A stretch of 21,702 bases of DNA. It comes from a virus. The notes under the pieces were generated by a model, which saw only the letters and a program-made list of their open reading frames with translations, searched no databases and was not told the origin of the DNA. Positions 6,578 through 12,062 of this stretch are shown one piece after another. Where the stretch lies: IMG/VR virus record IMGVR_UViG_3300011252_000399, positions 1 through 21,702 of that record. One strand, written 5' to 3'. A program made the translations under genes and the position numbers. Positions within the stretch are counted from its first letter, which is position 1. Each line of letters begins with the position of its first letter.

Positions 6578-6588
6578 TTTGCGCGACC
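6568..6588 (+). other. Hairpin spanning the stop codon of the gp88-type gene
   Basis: GGTCGCG (6568-6574) pairs perfectly with CGCGACC (6582-6588) around the loop TAGTTTG, which contains the stop codon. No T-run follows. It may protect the 3' end of the transcript or act as a weak terminator. Confidence 0.5.
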
Positions 6589-6603
6589 ACCAACCAACTC
6601 AGC

Positions 6604-6875
6604 GCCTAGGCTTACGCTTAGGCAGGAGTTTGCGATCCCTGGAAAAAGGGAAGGCCGCGAACCGCAAGCACGCGCAAAATATATATAATCATGAAGGCCG
6701 CAAGCTAGGCCGCAAGAAAGGGCGCAAGCACTCCCCCAAAAACATGTATATATATACATGCCCCTAGGCCGCAAGCAGGGGCGCTCTCAAGGGCGCAAGC
6801 CCTACCCCACCCGATCACTCAAGGCCGCAAGGAATCGCCCCCAAATCAAACGCTACACCCCTTGTGGGAGGGGTG
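6604..6875. repeat. Right cluster of GGCCGCAAG repeats and hairpins
   Basis: Exact GGCCGCAAG copies start at 6696, 6708, 6767 and 6823; GGGCGCAAG variants start at 6720 and 6791. Hairpins here include GCCTAGGC-TTAC-GCTTAGGC (6604-6623), GCCCCT/AGGGGC enclosing one repeat (6760-6782), GGGC-GCAA-GCCC (6791-6802) and CACCCCT/AGGGGTG (6856-6875). The perfect palindrome CATGTATATATATACATG occupies 6743-6760. No gene is evident in 6578-7000, so the whole 423-base gap is structured non-coding DNA. Confidence 0.7.
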
Positions 6876-6931
6876 GGTGCGACTCTCCCCCCGAAATACC
6901 CACAAATACACACACTTTAATAATTTATTTT

Positions 6932-6937
6932 TATAAT
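6932..6937 (+). promoter_or_regulatory. Candidate -10 box
   Basis: TATAAT, a perfect -10 consensus in an AT-rich stretch, lies 64 bases before the next start codon. No good -35 box is found 16-18 bases upstream, so this is a weak call. It would serve the small-gene run leading to the methyltransferase. Confidence 0.3.
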
Positions 6938-7000
6938 CCGCTTGTCTCGCAACACTAATGCATGATACGGTTCTCAAACATTAAACAAAAGGAGTCAGAA

Positions 7001-7612
7001 ATGACGCAGAGAAACCCCAACCCATTCCAGCCATCGAGCGACCCGACTCTTGAGGAGTACGGCAGAGCTAACAGCATTGAGATTAAGAACCTAAAGCTCA
7101 ACACGCACTTTAGCCAAGAAACACATTGCTTTACTGCAACCGTCTACATCGATGGCAAGCGTGCCTTCTCCGCAGAGAACGAAGGCCGTGGTGGGCCGAA
7201 CAACTACTACCCCTATGGCAAGACGCAAAAAGCTGGAGAAAAGCGTAACGCTCAACTCTCCGACTTCAAGAACGCTATGTCTGAAGCACGCAAAGAAGCT
7301 GTGCGTTACATTGAGGCTAAGGGTGAGGATTACGATTGGGCTATTGACCGCTTCGCTGATCATGATGAGTTAATCGATTGGTTGATCGCTGACCTGATCA
7401 ATGAGATTGAACTCTTGAAAGAGATGCGTAAGCACTTGAAGAAATATGTTTGCGCGTACAACACACGCACCCGTGAAATAGATTTCTGGAAAACCACTCC
7501 TGTGGAATCAAACATTGATCCGCTCAAAAAATACCATGAAAAAAAGCCATACGTTTGGCTCAACGAACTGTCCGAATCAAAAGCCCTTAAGCATTGGAGG
7601 AATGCAGAATGA
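7001..7612 (+). CDS. Conserved-type hypothetical phage protein (203 aa)
   Basis: 203 residues. The frame extends upstream to 6962, but ATG at 7001 has AAGGAG 8 bases before it, so I start there. The N-terminal part reads SIEIKNLKLNTHFSQETHCF followed by ATVYIDGKRAFSAENEGRGG, a strand-rich segment I associate with a widespread phage/plasmid protein of unknown function; the rest is helical with an acidic stretch (AIDRFADHDELIDWLIADLI). It is first in the run of coupled genes up to the methyltransferase. No catalytic motif is visible. Confidence 0.75.
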   Translation: MTQRNPNPFQPSSDPTLEEYGRANSIEIKNLKLNTHFSQETHCFTATVYIDGKRAFSAENEGRGGPNNYYPYGKTQKAGEKRNAQLSDFKNAMSEARKEAVRYIEAKGEDYDWAIDRFADHDELIDWLIADLINEIELLKEMRKHLKKYVCAYNTRTREIDFWKTTPVESNIDPLKKYHEKKPYVWLNELSESKALKHWRNAE

Positions 7613-7998
7613 CTGACCTACACCCAAACCTAGAGCACTTTGTTGTCACCACCCACGAACTTGTACGCCATGAGGTGCGCGTACTTGCCTCTAACCATCG
7701 GGAAGCTAACGCCCAAGCATTGGCTGGCGATGGCTGGGTAACTCGATTACCTAAGAGCATGTCAACACTGGTAGTCGAAGAAGATGCCGTGGTTCAGAAC
7801 ATCATGATGCTTGAGCACGCACTGATGAATCTCGCTGAGATGTGCGAAGTTGATGAAGAGGAATTCAACAACCGCGTAGCCAAAGACTACCCATTCACCC
7901 AAAGCCTTGATGACTTACTCGCTGATGTAATCGAATGGCGTGAATCACAAGAGACAATCAAACCTTTATCCACACTACTAAACCAAGAGGAGGGCTAA
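7609..7998 (+). CDS. Hypothetical small acidic protein (129 aa)
   Basis: 129 residues from ATG at 7609, which overlaps the previous stop as ATGA; GGAGG (7596-7600) lies 8 bases upstream. N-terminal half: HFVVTTHELVRHEVRVLASN followed by HREANAQALAGDGW, a strand-strand-helix unit similar to that in the next gene. The C-terminal half is an acidic helical region. Function unknown; the coupling to its neighbours suggests coordinated expression. Confidence 0.7.
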   Translation: MTDLHPNLEHFVVTTHELVRHEVRVLASNHREANAQALAGDGWVTRLPKSMSTLVVEEDAVVQNIMMLEHALMNLAEMCEVDEEEFNNRVAKDYPFTQSLDDLLADVIEWRESQETIKPLSTLLNQEEG

Positions 7999-8000
7999 CC

Positions 8001-8264
8001 ATGTGTCCTGATTTCGTTATATTCCAAGATGACATTCCTTCAAAAAAGCCAGCATCTGATAGGGCTACCTCTAAGTTTGAAGTAAGAGTGACCAGAACCA
8101 TAACTGAAAGCTTCCTTGTCGAGGCTGAAGATTGGGAGGCTGCAGAAGATATTGTGCAGCAGGGCGATATCAAGCCTTACCGATCAAAAGAAGGTGAAGA
8201 CTTCTATGACACTGATGAGGTCGATGATGATGGCGCACCAATACGGTGTGCGCACCTGCAATGA
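8001..8264 (+). CDS. Hypothetical small acidic protein (87 aa)
   Basis: 87 residues, with GAGGAGGG upstream. The central KFEVRVTRTITESFLVEAED-WEAAEDIVQQGD unit resembles the strand-strand-helix unit in the preceding protein and may be a diverged tandem copy. The C-terminus is very acidic (DTDEVDDDG). The upstream sequence CTAAACCAAGAGGA, inside the previous gene, matches the leader used by the small genes at 4124-5578. The stop overlaps the methyltransferase start as ATGA (8261-8264). Confidence 0.7.
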   Translation: MCPDFVIFQDDIPSKKPASDRATSKFEVRVTRTITESFLVEAEDWEAAEDIVQQGDIKPYRSKEGEDFYDTDEVDDDGAPIRCAHLQ

Positions 8265-9001
8265 GAGTCCTTGATCTCTTCTCAGGCATAGGCGGGTTCT
8301 CGCTTGGGTTGGAGGCGTGTGGTATGACTACCACTGCCTTCTGTGAGCGTGATGAATTCTGTACCAAGATACTAAACAAGCATTGGCCTGATGTGCCTGT
8401 GCATAGCGATGTGAGGAAATTAGATGGAACAAAATACGCAGGGTCAATTGACGTTGTTTGCGGGGGATTCCCTTGCCAACCATTTTCAGTTGCAGGACAG
8501 CAGCGAGGCAAAGACGATGACCGTCACCTCTGGCCTGAAATGTTACGAGTCATCAGTGAGTCCAAGCCAAGATGGGTCATTGGAGAAAATGTTTCTGGCT
8601 TCGTCCGCATGGCACTCGACGATGTGTCGCTTGACTTGGAAAACGAAGGCTACACCGTCAGGACGTTTGTACTACCAGCTTGTGCCGTTGACGCGAAGCA
8701 CCGCAGAGACAGGGTATTCATTGTGGCCTACGCCACTAGCTCACGAGGCGAGGCTGGGCTATCAAGACAGGAGTCGGGGAAAGAAAGGCACACAAGAAAG
8801 CTTGACCACGAAGGTGATCAACGACTTGGGTGGGAGACAGGCGGTGACTGGCCAACTGAACCCGCAGTGGGTCGAGTGGCTGATGGGGTTCCCAATAGGG
8901 TGGACAGAATTAAATCCCTAGGCAACGCTGTTGTACCTCAACTAATTCAAATAATAGGTGAGCTTGTGCTTGCCGCAGACAAGGAAATGAACCATGAGTG
9001 A
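8261..9001 (+). CDS. dcm: Orphan DNA (cytosine-5-)-methyltransferase
   Basis: 246 residues from ATG at 8261 (a GTG at 8246 is possible but the ATGA overlap with the upstream stop favours 8261). It methylates cytosine at C5 using S-adenosylmethionine. Motif I is LDLFSGIGGFSLGLE (4-18), motif IV GGFPCQPFSVAG with catalytic Cys72, motif VI GENV (108-111), motif VIII HRRDRVFIVA (147-156), and motifs IX-X GRVADGVPNRVDRIKSLGNA (204-223). The target-recognition part between VIII and IX is short, about 47 residues. No restriction enzyme is nearby, so it probably protects the phage genome from host restriction; that role is inferred. Half of the gene is overlapped by another open frame (8424-8921). 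Confidence 0.95.
   Translation: MRVLDLFSGIGGFSLGLEACGMTTTAFCERDEFCTKILNKHWPDVPVHSDVRKLDGTKYAGSIDVVCGGFPCQPFSVAGQQRGKDDDRHLWPEMLRVISESKPRWVIGENVSGFVRMALDDVSLDLENEGYTVRTFVLPACAVDAKHRRDRVFIVAYATSSRGEAGLSRQESGKERHTRKLDHEGDQRLGWETGGDWPTEPAVGRVADGVPNRVDRIKSLGNAVVPQLIQIIGELVLAADKEMNHE
8424..8921 (+). CDS. Overlapping gene inside the methyltransferase gene, methylase-associated family
   Basis: 165 residues, entirely inside the methyltransferase gene in the +1 frame relative to it. GAGG (8413-8416) lies 7 bases before the ATG. The protein contains features I recall from stand-alone phage proteins found near cytosine methyltransferases: CRLTWKTKATPSGRLYYQL, then ETGYSLWPTPLAHEARLGYQ and a terminal LNPQWVEWLMGFPIGWTELN. 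The last motif is encoded by the same bases as methyltransferase motifs IX-X. A stop-free run of 166 codons has a chance of roughly 0.0004 in a random even-composition frame. I consider it a real second gene, but the family function is unknown and expression is untested. Confidence 0.7.
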   Translation: MEQNTQGQLTLFAGDSLANHFQLQDSSEAKTMTVTSGLKCYESSVSPSQDGSLEKMFLASSAWHSTMCRLTWKTKATPSGRLYYQLVPLTRSTAETGYSLWPTPLAHEARLGYQDRSRGKKGTQESLTTKVINDLGGRQAVTGQLNPQWVEWLMGFPIGWTELNP

Positions 9002-9230
9002 TACGAACACTACCGATCCCATTTTTCTGATCAACCTGACCATCATTGAGCGTGAGTTACTGTTACGCATGATGAGTTCATCAACCGATGACCCGCGCAT
9101 CCATGGCTTGATAGGCACATGCTTCTGGTCGCAAGCCTACACAAAAGAAGAAGAGGGCGCACTCAAGTCCGCATGGACATCACTTCAAAAAAAGGTTAAT
9201 GAGCTACCCAATGCAGTCGAACTATACTGA
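8994..9230 (+). CDS. Hypothetical small protein (78 aa)
   Basis: 78 residues starting MSDTNTTDPIFLINLTIIER, predicted helical with a final amphipathic helix (ALKSAWTSLQKKVNELPNAV). The ATG lies 8 bases inside the end of the methyltransferase gene, with AAGGAA 7 bases upstream. It overlaps the next gene by 32 bases. No motif recognised. Confidence 0.65.
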   Translation: MSDTNTTDPIFLINLTIIERELLLRMMSSSTDDPRIHGLIGTCFWSQAYTKEEEGALKSAWTSLQKKVNELPNAVELY

Positions 9231-9531
9231 TAAACCTACATCACCCACCTCACTCACCTCACCTACCTCACCCTCTCGAGATGAGGCTGAATGGGGTGGG
9301 CTGCGTGAGAACTCTGCTGAGATACACAAGCACCGTGTCCTGCGTGACTTCAAGTGTGAGTGGTGCGGTGAACCATTCAAGGCTCACCACCCACTGTCTA
9401 GATTCTGTAGTGCAAGCCATAGGCTCAAGGCATTCAGATCACAACAGGCTGTGAAGATACCCAAGCCTAAGCGACTTACTGAACTGATGCGTAAGGGCAA
9501 GATGTTCAGACCACCTAGGCACCTTGTCTAG
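9199..9531 (+). CDS. Small zinc-finger-like protein (110 aa)
   Basis: 110 residues. After a Ser/Thr/Pro-rich linker (residues 12-27, from a TCACC-type microrepeat near 9239-9275), C53-x2-C56 (CEWCGEPF) and C70-x3-H74 (RFCSASHR) form a compact zinc-binding site; similar C-x2-C...C-x3-H/C modules occur in many small phage proteins that bind nucleic acid. The C-terminal tail is basic. The start at 9199 has AAGG close upstream; ATG at 9211 is an alternative. The gene ends convergently and overlaps the small terminase stop by 4 bases. Confidence 0.65.
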   Translation: MSYPMQSNYTDKPTSPTSLTSPTSPSRDEAEWGGLRENSAEIHKHRVLRDFKCEWCGEPFKAHHPLSRFCSASHRLKAFRSQQAVKIPKPKRLTELMRKGKMFRPPRHLV

Positions 9532-10289
9532 TCCTCCTCACCATCCTCGTGCTCTTCGGAGTCGAGGATCTCATCCTCCCCATCATCACCATCTTCATCA
9601 TCCCATTCTTCAAAGCCATCAATCGCTTCAACCTCTGCCATGGCATCAGCCTGTTGCTCCATGATCTCAGCCTCCTCATCTGTGATATCAGAGAAATCTT
9701 CTTCAACCACCTCCTCAACCTCCTCTGGCACTTCCTCCTCGCTCACCACCTTCTCCATGAGCACAGGCGCAAGTTGATTCTTATCGATCAACGCCTTGAG
9801 TCTTGACTCAACCTCTGACCTATCCATCTGATCGATACGCCCATGCTTGATCTCTTTCTTATCGACCATCAGCCCTGCAAGTTTTGCTCTGCCTAACTCA
9901 GCAGTTACTGCCGCCCCATACGAACCATCCTCGACTGCTGCATCCCTGATCATCTGAAGATCACGCGCAACCTTCTCAAAAGTAATCTCATACTTCTTCT
10001 GGTTAGATTCTTGTAGCTCCCTAATCTTATTCTGCACATGCGTGTATCTGGGATCATTAAGCAGCATCGATGCCGACTGAGTTGGCACTGAGTAGCCTGC
10101 ACGAAACGCACACTCTGTGTTGGTCAGATCTTGATAAACAAATGCCTGGATAAACGCCTGTTGTTTTTTTGTAAACGGACGTTCCTTAAACTTTGCAATC
10201 GCATGCCGCTTTGGACTATTGAGTATGTCAGTGTCAGCATCATACTCATCCTCACTCACCTGTTCTGCGCCCAACAAATCACTACTCAT
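9528..10289 (-). CDS. terS: Terminase small subunit with long acidic tail
   Basis: 253 residues. Residues 39-80 (FTKKQQAFIQAFVYQDLTNT, then ECAFRAGYSVPTQSASMLL) match the helix-turn-helix start of the Terminase_2 type small subunit, which recognises phage DNA and regulates the large subunit. A helical oligomerisation-type region follows to about residue 170. Residues 184-253 are an extreme Glu/Asp tail, longer than I would expect and possibly a DNA mimic or interaction arm. GGAG stands 10 bases before the ATG. It is the last gene of the leftward replication operon, 5.8 kb from the large terminase gene on the same strand. Assignment rests on the N-terminal pattern. Confidence 0.85.
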   Translation of the reverse strand: MSSDLLGAEQVSEDEYDADTDILNSPKRHAIAKFKERPFTKKQQAFIQAFVYQDLTNTECAFRAGYSVPTQSASMLLNDPRYTHVQNKIRELQESNQKKYEITFEKVARDLQMIRDAAVEDGSYGAAVTAELGRAKLAGLMVDKKEIKHGRIDQMDRSEVESRLKALIDKNQLAPVLMEKVVSEEEVPEEVEEVVEEDFSDITDEEAEIMEQQADAMAEVEAIDGFEEWDDEDGDDGEDEILDSEEHEDGEED

Positions 10290-10321
10290 AATTAAAACTC
10301 CAAAATTTTTTTTCCTTTCTT

Positions 10322-10352
10322 ACCCCCTCTTCAAAGAAGGGAGTAAGGGGGT
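10322..10352 (-). promoter_or_regulatory. Leader hairpin before the small terminase gene
   Basis: ACCCCCT (10322-10328) pairs with AGGGGGT (10346-10352), with a smaller CTTC/GAAG stem inside. On the minus strand it lies about 30 bases before the small terminase start, so it sits in the mRNA leader. A second hairpin, GAGATAT-TT-ATATCTC, with GGGG/CCCC outer pairs, follows upstream at 10361-10386. Confidence 0.5.
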
Positions 10353-10397
10353 GTCCCGTAGGGGAGATATTTATATCTCTCTCCCCTTCTTTAGAAG

Positions 10398-10633
10398 TGA
10401 CCCTATGACCCTATGACCCACCCTTATAAATCAAGGACTTAGGTAGGGGTAGGGTCAAGGGTCAGGCAGGGTCACGCTGACCCTATGACCCACCGTGACC
10501 CTACTATATAAATCAATGACTTACGTCATTTTGAGGGGGTGTAGGGTCAATTTCAAAAACCCCCCGTGACCCTACGCTTTTAGGGTATTCAGCCCCCCGC
10601 GCAAACCTCGAAACTACATTAACTTTAGGGTCT
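10398..10633. repeat. Array of TGACCCTA repeats in both orientations
   Basis: TGACCCTA occurs exactly at 10398, 10406, 10478, 10496 and 10567; its reverse complement at 10450 and 10542; 7-base matches start at 10414, 10458, 10468 and 10486; partial copies at 10581 and 10626. GTAGGGTCA (10541-10549) and TGACCCTAC (10567-10575) make a perfect 9-bp inverted repeat. A larger module also repeats: the TGACCC pairs are followed by TATAAATCAA-GACTTA (10426 and about 10507) and then TAGGGTCAA. The gap 10290-10624 holds no gene. Iteron-like organisation suggests a replication origin, small-terminase binding (pac-like) site or regulator array; no evidence chooses among them. Confidence 0.75.
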
Positions 10634-10849
10634 AAGTGTGTCACCACGCCCAACAGTTTCGTTATGCCCATCTCTACCATCCGACCCCTTCACAGGCTCA
10701 ACCTTCACCCTATGATCGGTCACATACAGTACGTTTTTGCCACAGTGACGGCACCCGCTGTAGTCTATTCCAGGGTACTCAGCCACATAGTATTGGGCCT
10801 CACACGAGATGCATTCAATGTGCCATTCGTTGTTCACTACTACCTTCAT
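10625..10849 (-). CDS. Small zinc-ribbon protein (74 aa)
   Basis: 74 residues starting MKVVVNNEWHIECISCEAQY. Two pairs of cysteines, CISC (residues 13-16) and CRHC (33-36), form a classical zinc ribbon; the tail is charged and probably disordered. AGGAGGT lies 4 bases before the ATG. The stop codon is inside the last partial TGACCCTA repeat. A small nucleic-acid- or protein-binding role is likely; no family name can be given. Confidence 0.7.
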   Translation of the reverse strand: MKVVVNNEWHIECISCEAQYYVAEYPGIDYSGCRHCGKNVLYVTDHRVKVEPVKGSDGRDGHNETVGRGDTLRP

Positions 10850-10867
10850 ACGACCTCCTAACCCGAC

Positions 10868-11125
10868 TTAACCCGACTGCCTAGGGCCAGGCCAAGACGT
10901 TCTGTTGATCAACCTAGTCACCACTAATGGCGTTGTTCCCATGCGCTGTGCGATCTTTGAGCAGACCACACCACTGTACTGCATGCTCAAGATCTCTCGC
11001 TTCTGAGCTTCGGTGAACTCATCCGTCACCACCGTCTTCAGCTTATATGATATGTAGTTCTCGTGCGCCACTTCCTGCGCCCGTATTGCTGACATGAACA
11101 TGTTACTTGCTAAACCATTACTCAC
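10868..11125 (-). CDS. Helix-turn-helix small protein (85 aa)
   Basis: 85 residues from a GTG at 11125 with GGAG about 10 bases upstream. The C-terminal half, FTEAQKREILSMQYSGVVCS followed by KIAQRMGTTPLVVTRLINRT, has the spacing of a homeodomain-like helix-turn-helix as in HTH_23/recombinase-type DNA-binding segments (a three-helix unit with IA-xxMG-T-xxxVxRLI). It could bind operator or origin DNA, for example the repeat array just downstream; that link is speculative. Confidence 0.65.
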   Translation of the reverse strand: MSNGLASNMFMSAIRAQEVAHENYISYKLKTVVTDEFTEAQKREILSMQYSGVVCSKIAQRMGTTPLVVTRLINRTSWPGPRQSG

Positions 11126-11163
11126 CTTATACTTCTCCGTTGCTTTACTTACTTGTTGTTTTG

Positions 11164-11382
11164 TTACTTACCTGTTGATTGTATTACTAACATCAATCCC
11201 TCTACAGACTTTGTGAGCTTGCGTATGTCCGCAGTGTTCTTGCCTATGTTCTTGGCTAAGAACTCCATTGACTCACTGAGATCCTCGTTTGCCCTGCTCA
11301 ATGCACTCAACTCTTTCATAGTGCCAATGAACTCCTCAACAAGATTCTCTTCCACCTCTGCTTCCAAGGTTACCTTTGCCAT
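11164..11382 (-). CDS. Coiled-coil small protein (72 aa)
   Basis: 72 residues beginning MAKVTLEAEVEENLVEEFIG. I start at ATG 11382, which has GGAG 9 bases upstream, rather than the GTG at 11397 that overlaps that site. The sequence is almost entirely heptad-like helix (ELSALSRANEDLSESMEFLA), acidic at first and basic later. It probably forms a dimer or binds another coiled coil. Family unknown. Confidence 0.65.
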   Translation of the reverse strand: MAKVTLEAEVEENLVEEFIGTMKELSALSRANEDLSESMEFLAKNIGKNTADIRKLTKSVEGLMLVIQSTGK

Positions 11383-11419
11383 ATCGTACTGCTCCACTCG
11401 CGTATTTATTTATCATCTG

Positions 11420-11533
11420 TTAGAGTCCGTTTTGACCCTTGTTGCTTTGGGTTCCCCGTAATGTGTGTGCCTTCCTCACCCACTTTGACACGCACCTCTT
11501 GCGGGGTTTTTTATACTCCGCACACTTGCTCAT
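11420..11533 (-). CDS. Very small basic peptide (37 aa), translationally coupled
   Basis: The 37-codon frame starts at an ATG that overlaps the stop of the upstream 86-residue gene as ATGA (11533-11530). The product begins MSKCAEYKKPRKRCVSKWVR and is highly basic with two Cys. The overlap is the same junction type used by confirmed neighbours, and the frame fills what would otherwise be the only large gap in this operon. Short length and lack of a known family keep confidence moderate. Confidence 0.45.
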   Translation of the reverse strand: MSKCAEYKKPRKRCVSKWVRKAHTLRGTQSNKGQNGL

Positions 11534-11790
11534 GCTGAATAAGTCCTGCCGCTGCTTAATAGATCAAGTTCTTCATAATGATTCGCCCAGAAGATGTCAT
11601 CACTCACTAGGAACTTTCCTCCCACTTGAGCAACCTCAAAGCGTAAGTTTGGGTATCGATCTTTCATTCTATCTTTCACCTGTACGGCGTGCTCTTTATT
11701 TCTGTACCGACCATCCATAAACGGCGTGCCAATAAACAGAACAACCCACCCGACTTGGCCTGTTGATTTTATTTGAGTGTTTCCTTTCAT
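11530..11790 (-). CDS. Hypothetical small protein (86 aa)
   Basis: 86 residues starting MKGNTQIKSTGQVGWVVLFI. The pattern is a small alpha/beta domain: two strands, a helix (NKEHAVQVKDRMKDRYPN), then another strand pair (LRFEVAQVGGKFLVSD). The ATG overlaps the upstream stop as ATGA, with GAGAGGA upstream. Sits in the primase-helicase operon. No known function. Confidence 0.65.
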   Translation of the reverse strand: MKGNTQIKSTGQVGWVVLFIGTPFMDGRYRNKEHAVQVKDRMKDRYPNLRFEVAQVGGKFLVSDDIFWANHYEELDLLSSGRTYSA

Positions 11791-12062
11791 GCGCTTCGAT
11801 CCTCTCTTTTGTTTAACTCCTCCCGCACAAGTCTAAGAATTCTATCTGCTAGTTCTGGCACACTACTTTGCGAACCATAACCTTCAAGAAAATATGAGAT
11901 TACTTTTGAGTTGGCTCCGATAGCTGTTCTCTCCCCAGATTTATCTATACCACCTTCAATTCTATCGTACATCCCTGCAGCAAGATGTTCAGATGCGCTC
12001 TCTGTTCTCACTTTAATACTAAGGATATGTCTTTCTATATTTTCCAAAGCCGCTGTATTCAT
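11787..12062 (-). CDS. Hypothetical small protein (91 aa)
   Basis: 91 residues starting MNTAALENIERHILSIKVRT; helical, with a Gly-rich loop in the middle and a final helix VPELADRILRLVREELNKRE. The ATG overlaps the stop of the primase-helicase gene as ATGA; GGGAG lies about 9 bases upstream. It may be an accessory factor of the primase-helicase because of this coupling, but that is inference. Confidence 0.65.
   Translation of the reverse strand: MNTAALENIERHILSIKVRTESASEHLAAGMYDRIEGGIDKSGERTAIGANSKVISYFLEGYGSQSSVPELADRILRLVREELNKREDRSA

Noticed and set aside
5647-6831. CRISPR array
   Set aside because: Repeat units are only 8-9 bases, spacing is irregular and units even overlap; no cas genes are present.
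8424-8921. Programmed frameshift joining methyltransferase to the inner frame
   Set aside because: The inner frame has its own start and ribosome-binding site, no obvious slippery sequence was noticed, and the methyltransferase needs its own downstream motifs VI-X in the original frame.
9549-9806. Hydrophobic plus-strand frame opposite the acidic tail of the small terminase
   Set aside because: Antisense of Glu/Asp codons naturally gives Leu/Phe/Ile-rich membrane-like sequence; no ribosome-binding site.
11494-11512. Plus-strand terminator-like ACCTC-TTGC-GGGGT plus T-run
   Set aside because: No rightward gene ends here, the stem is short with a G-T pair, and the stretch lies inside the probable 37-codon leftward gene.
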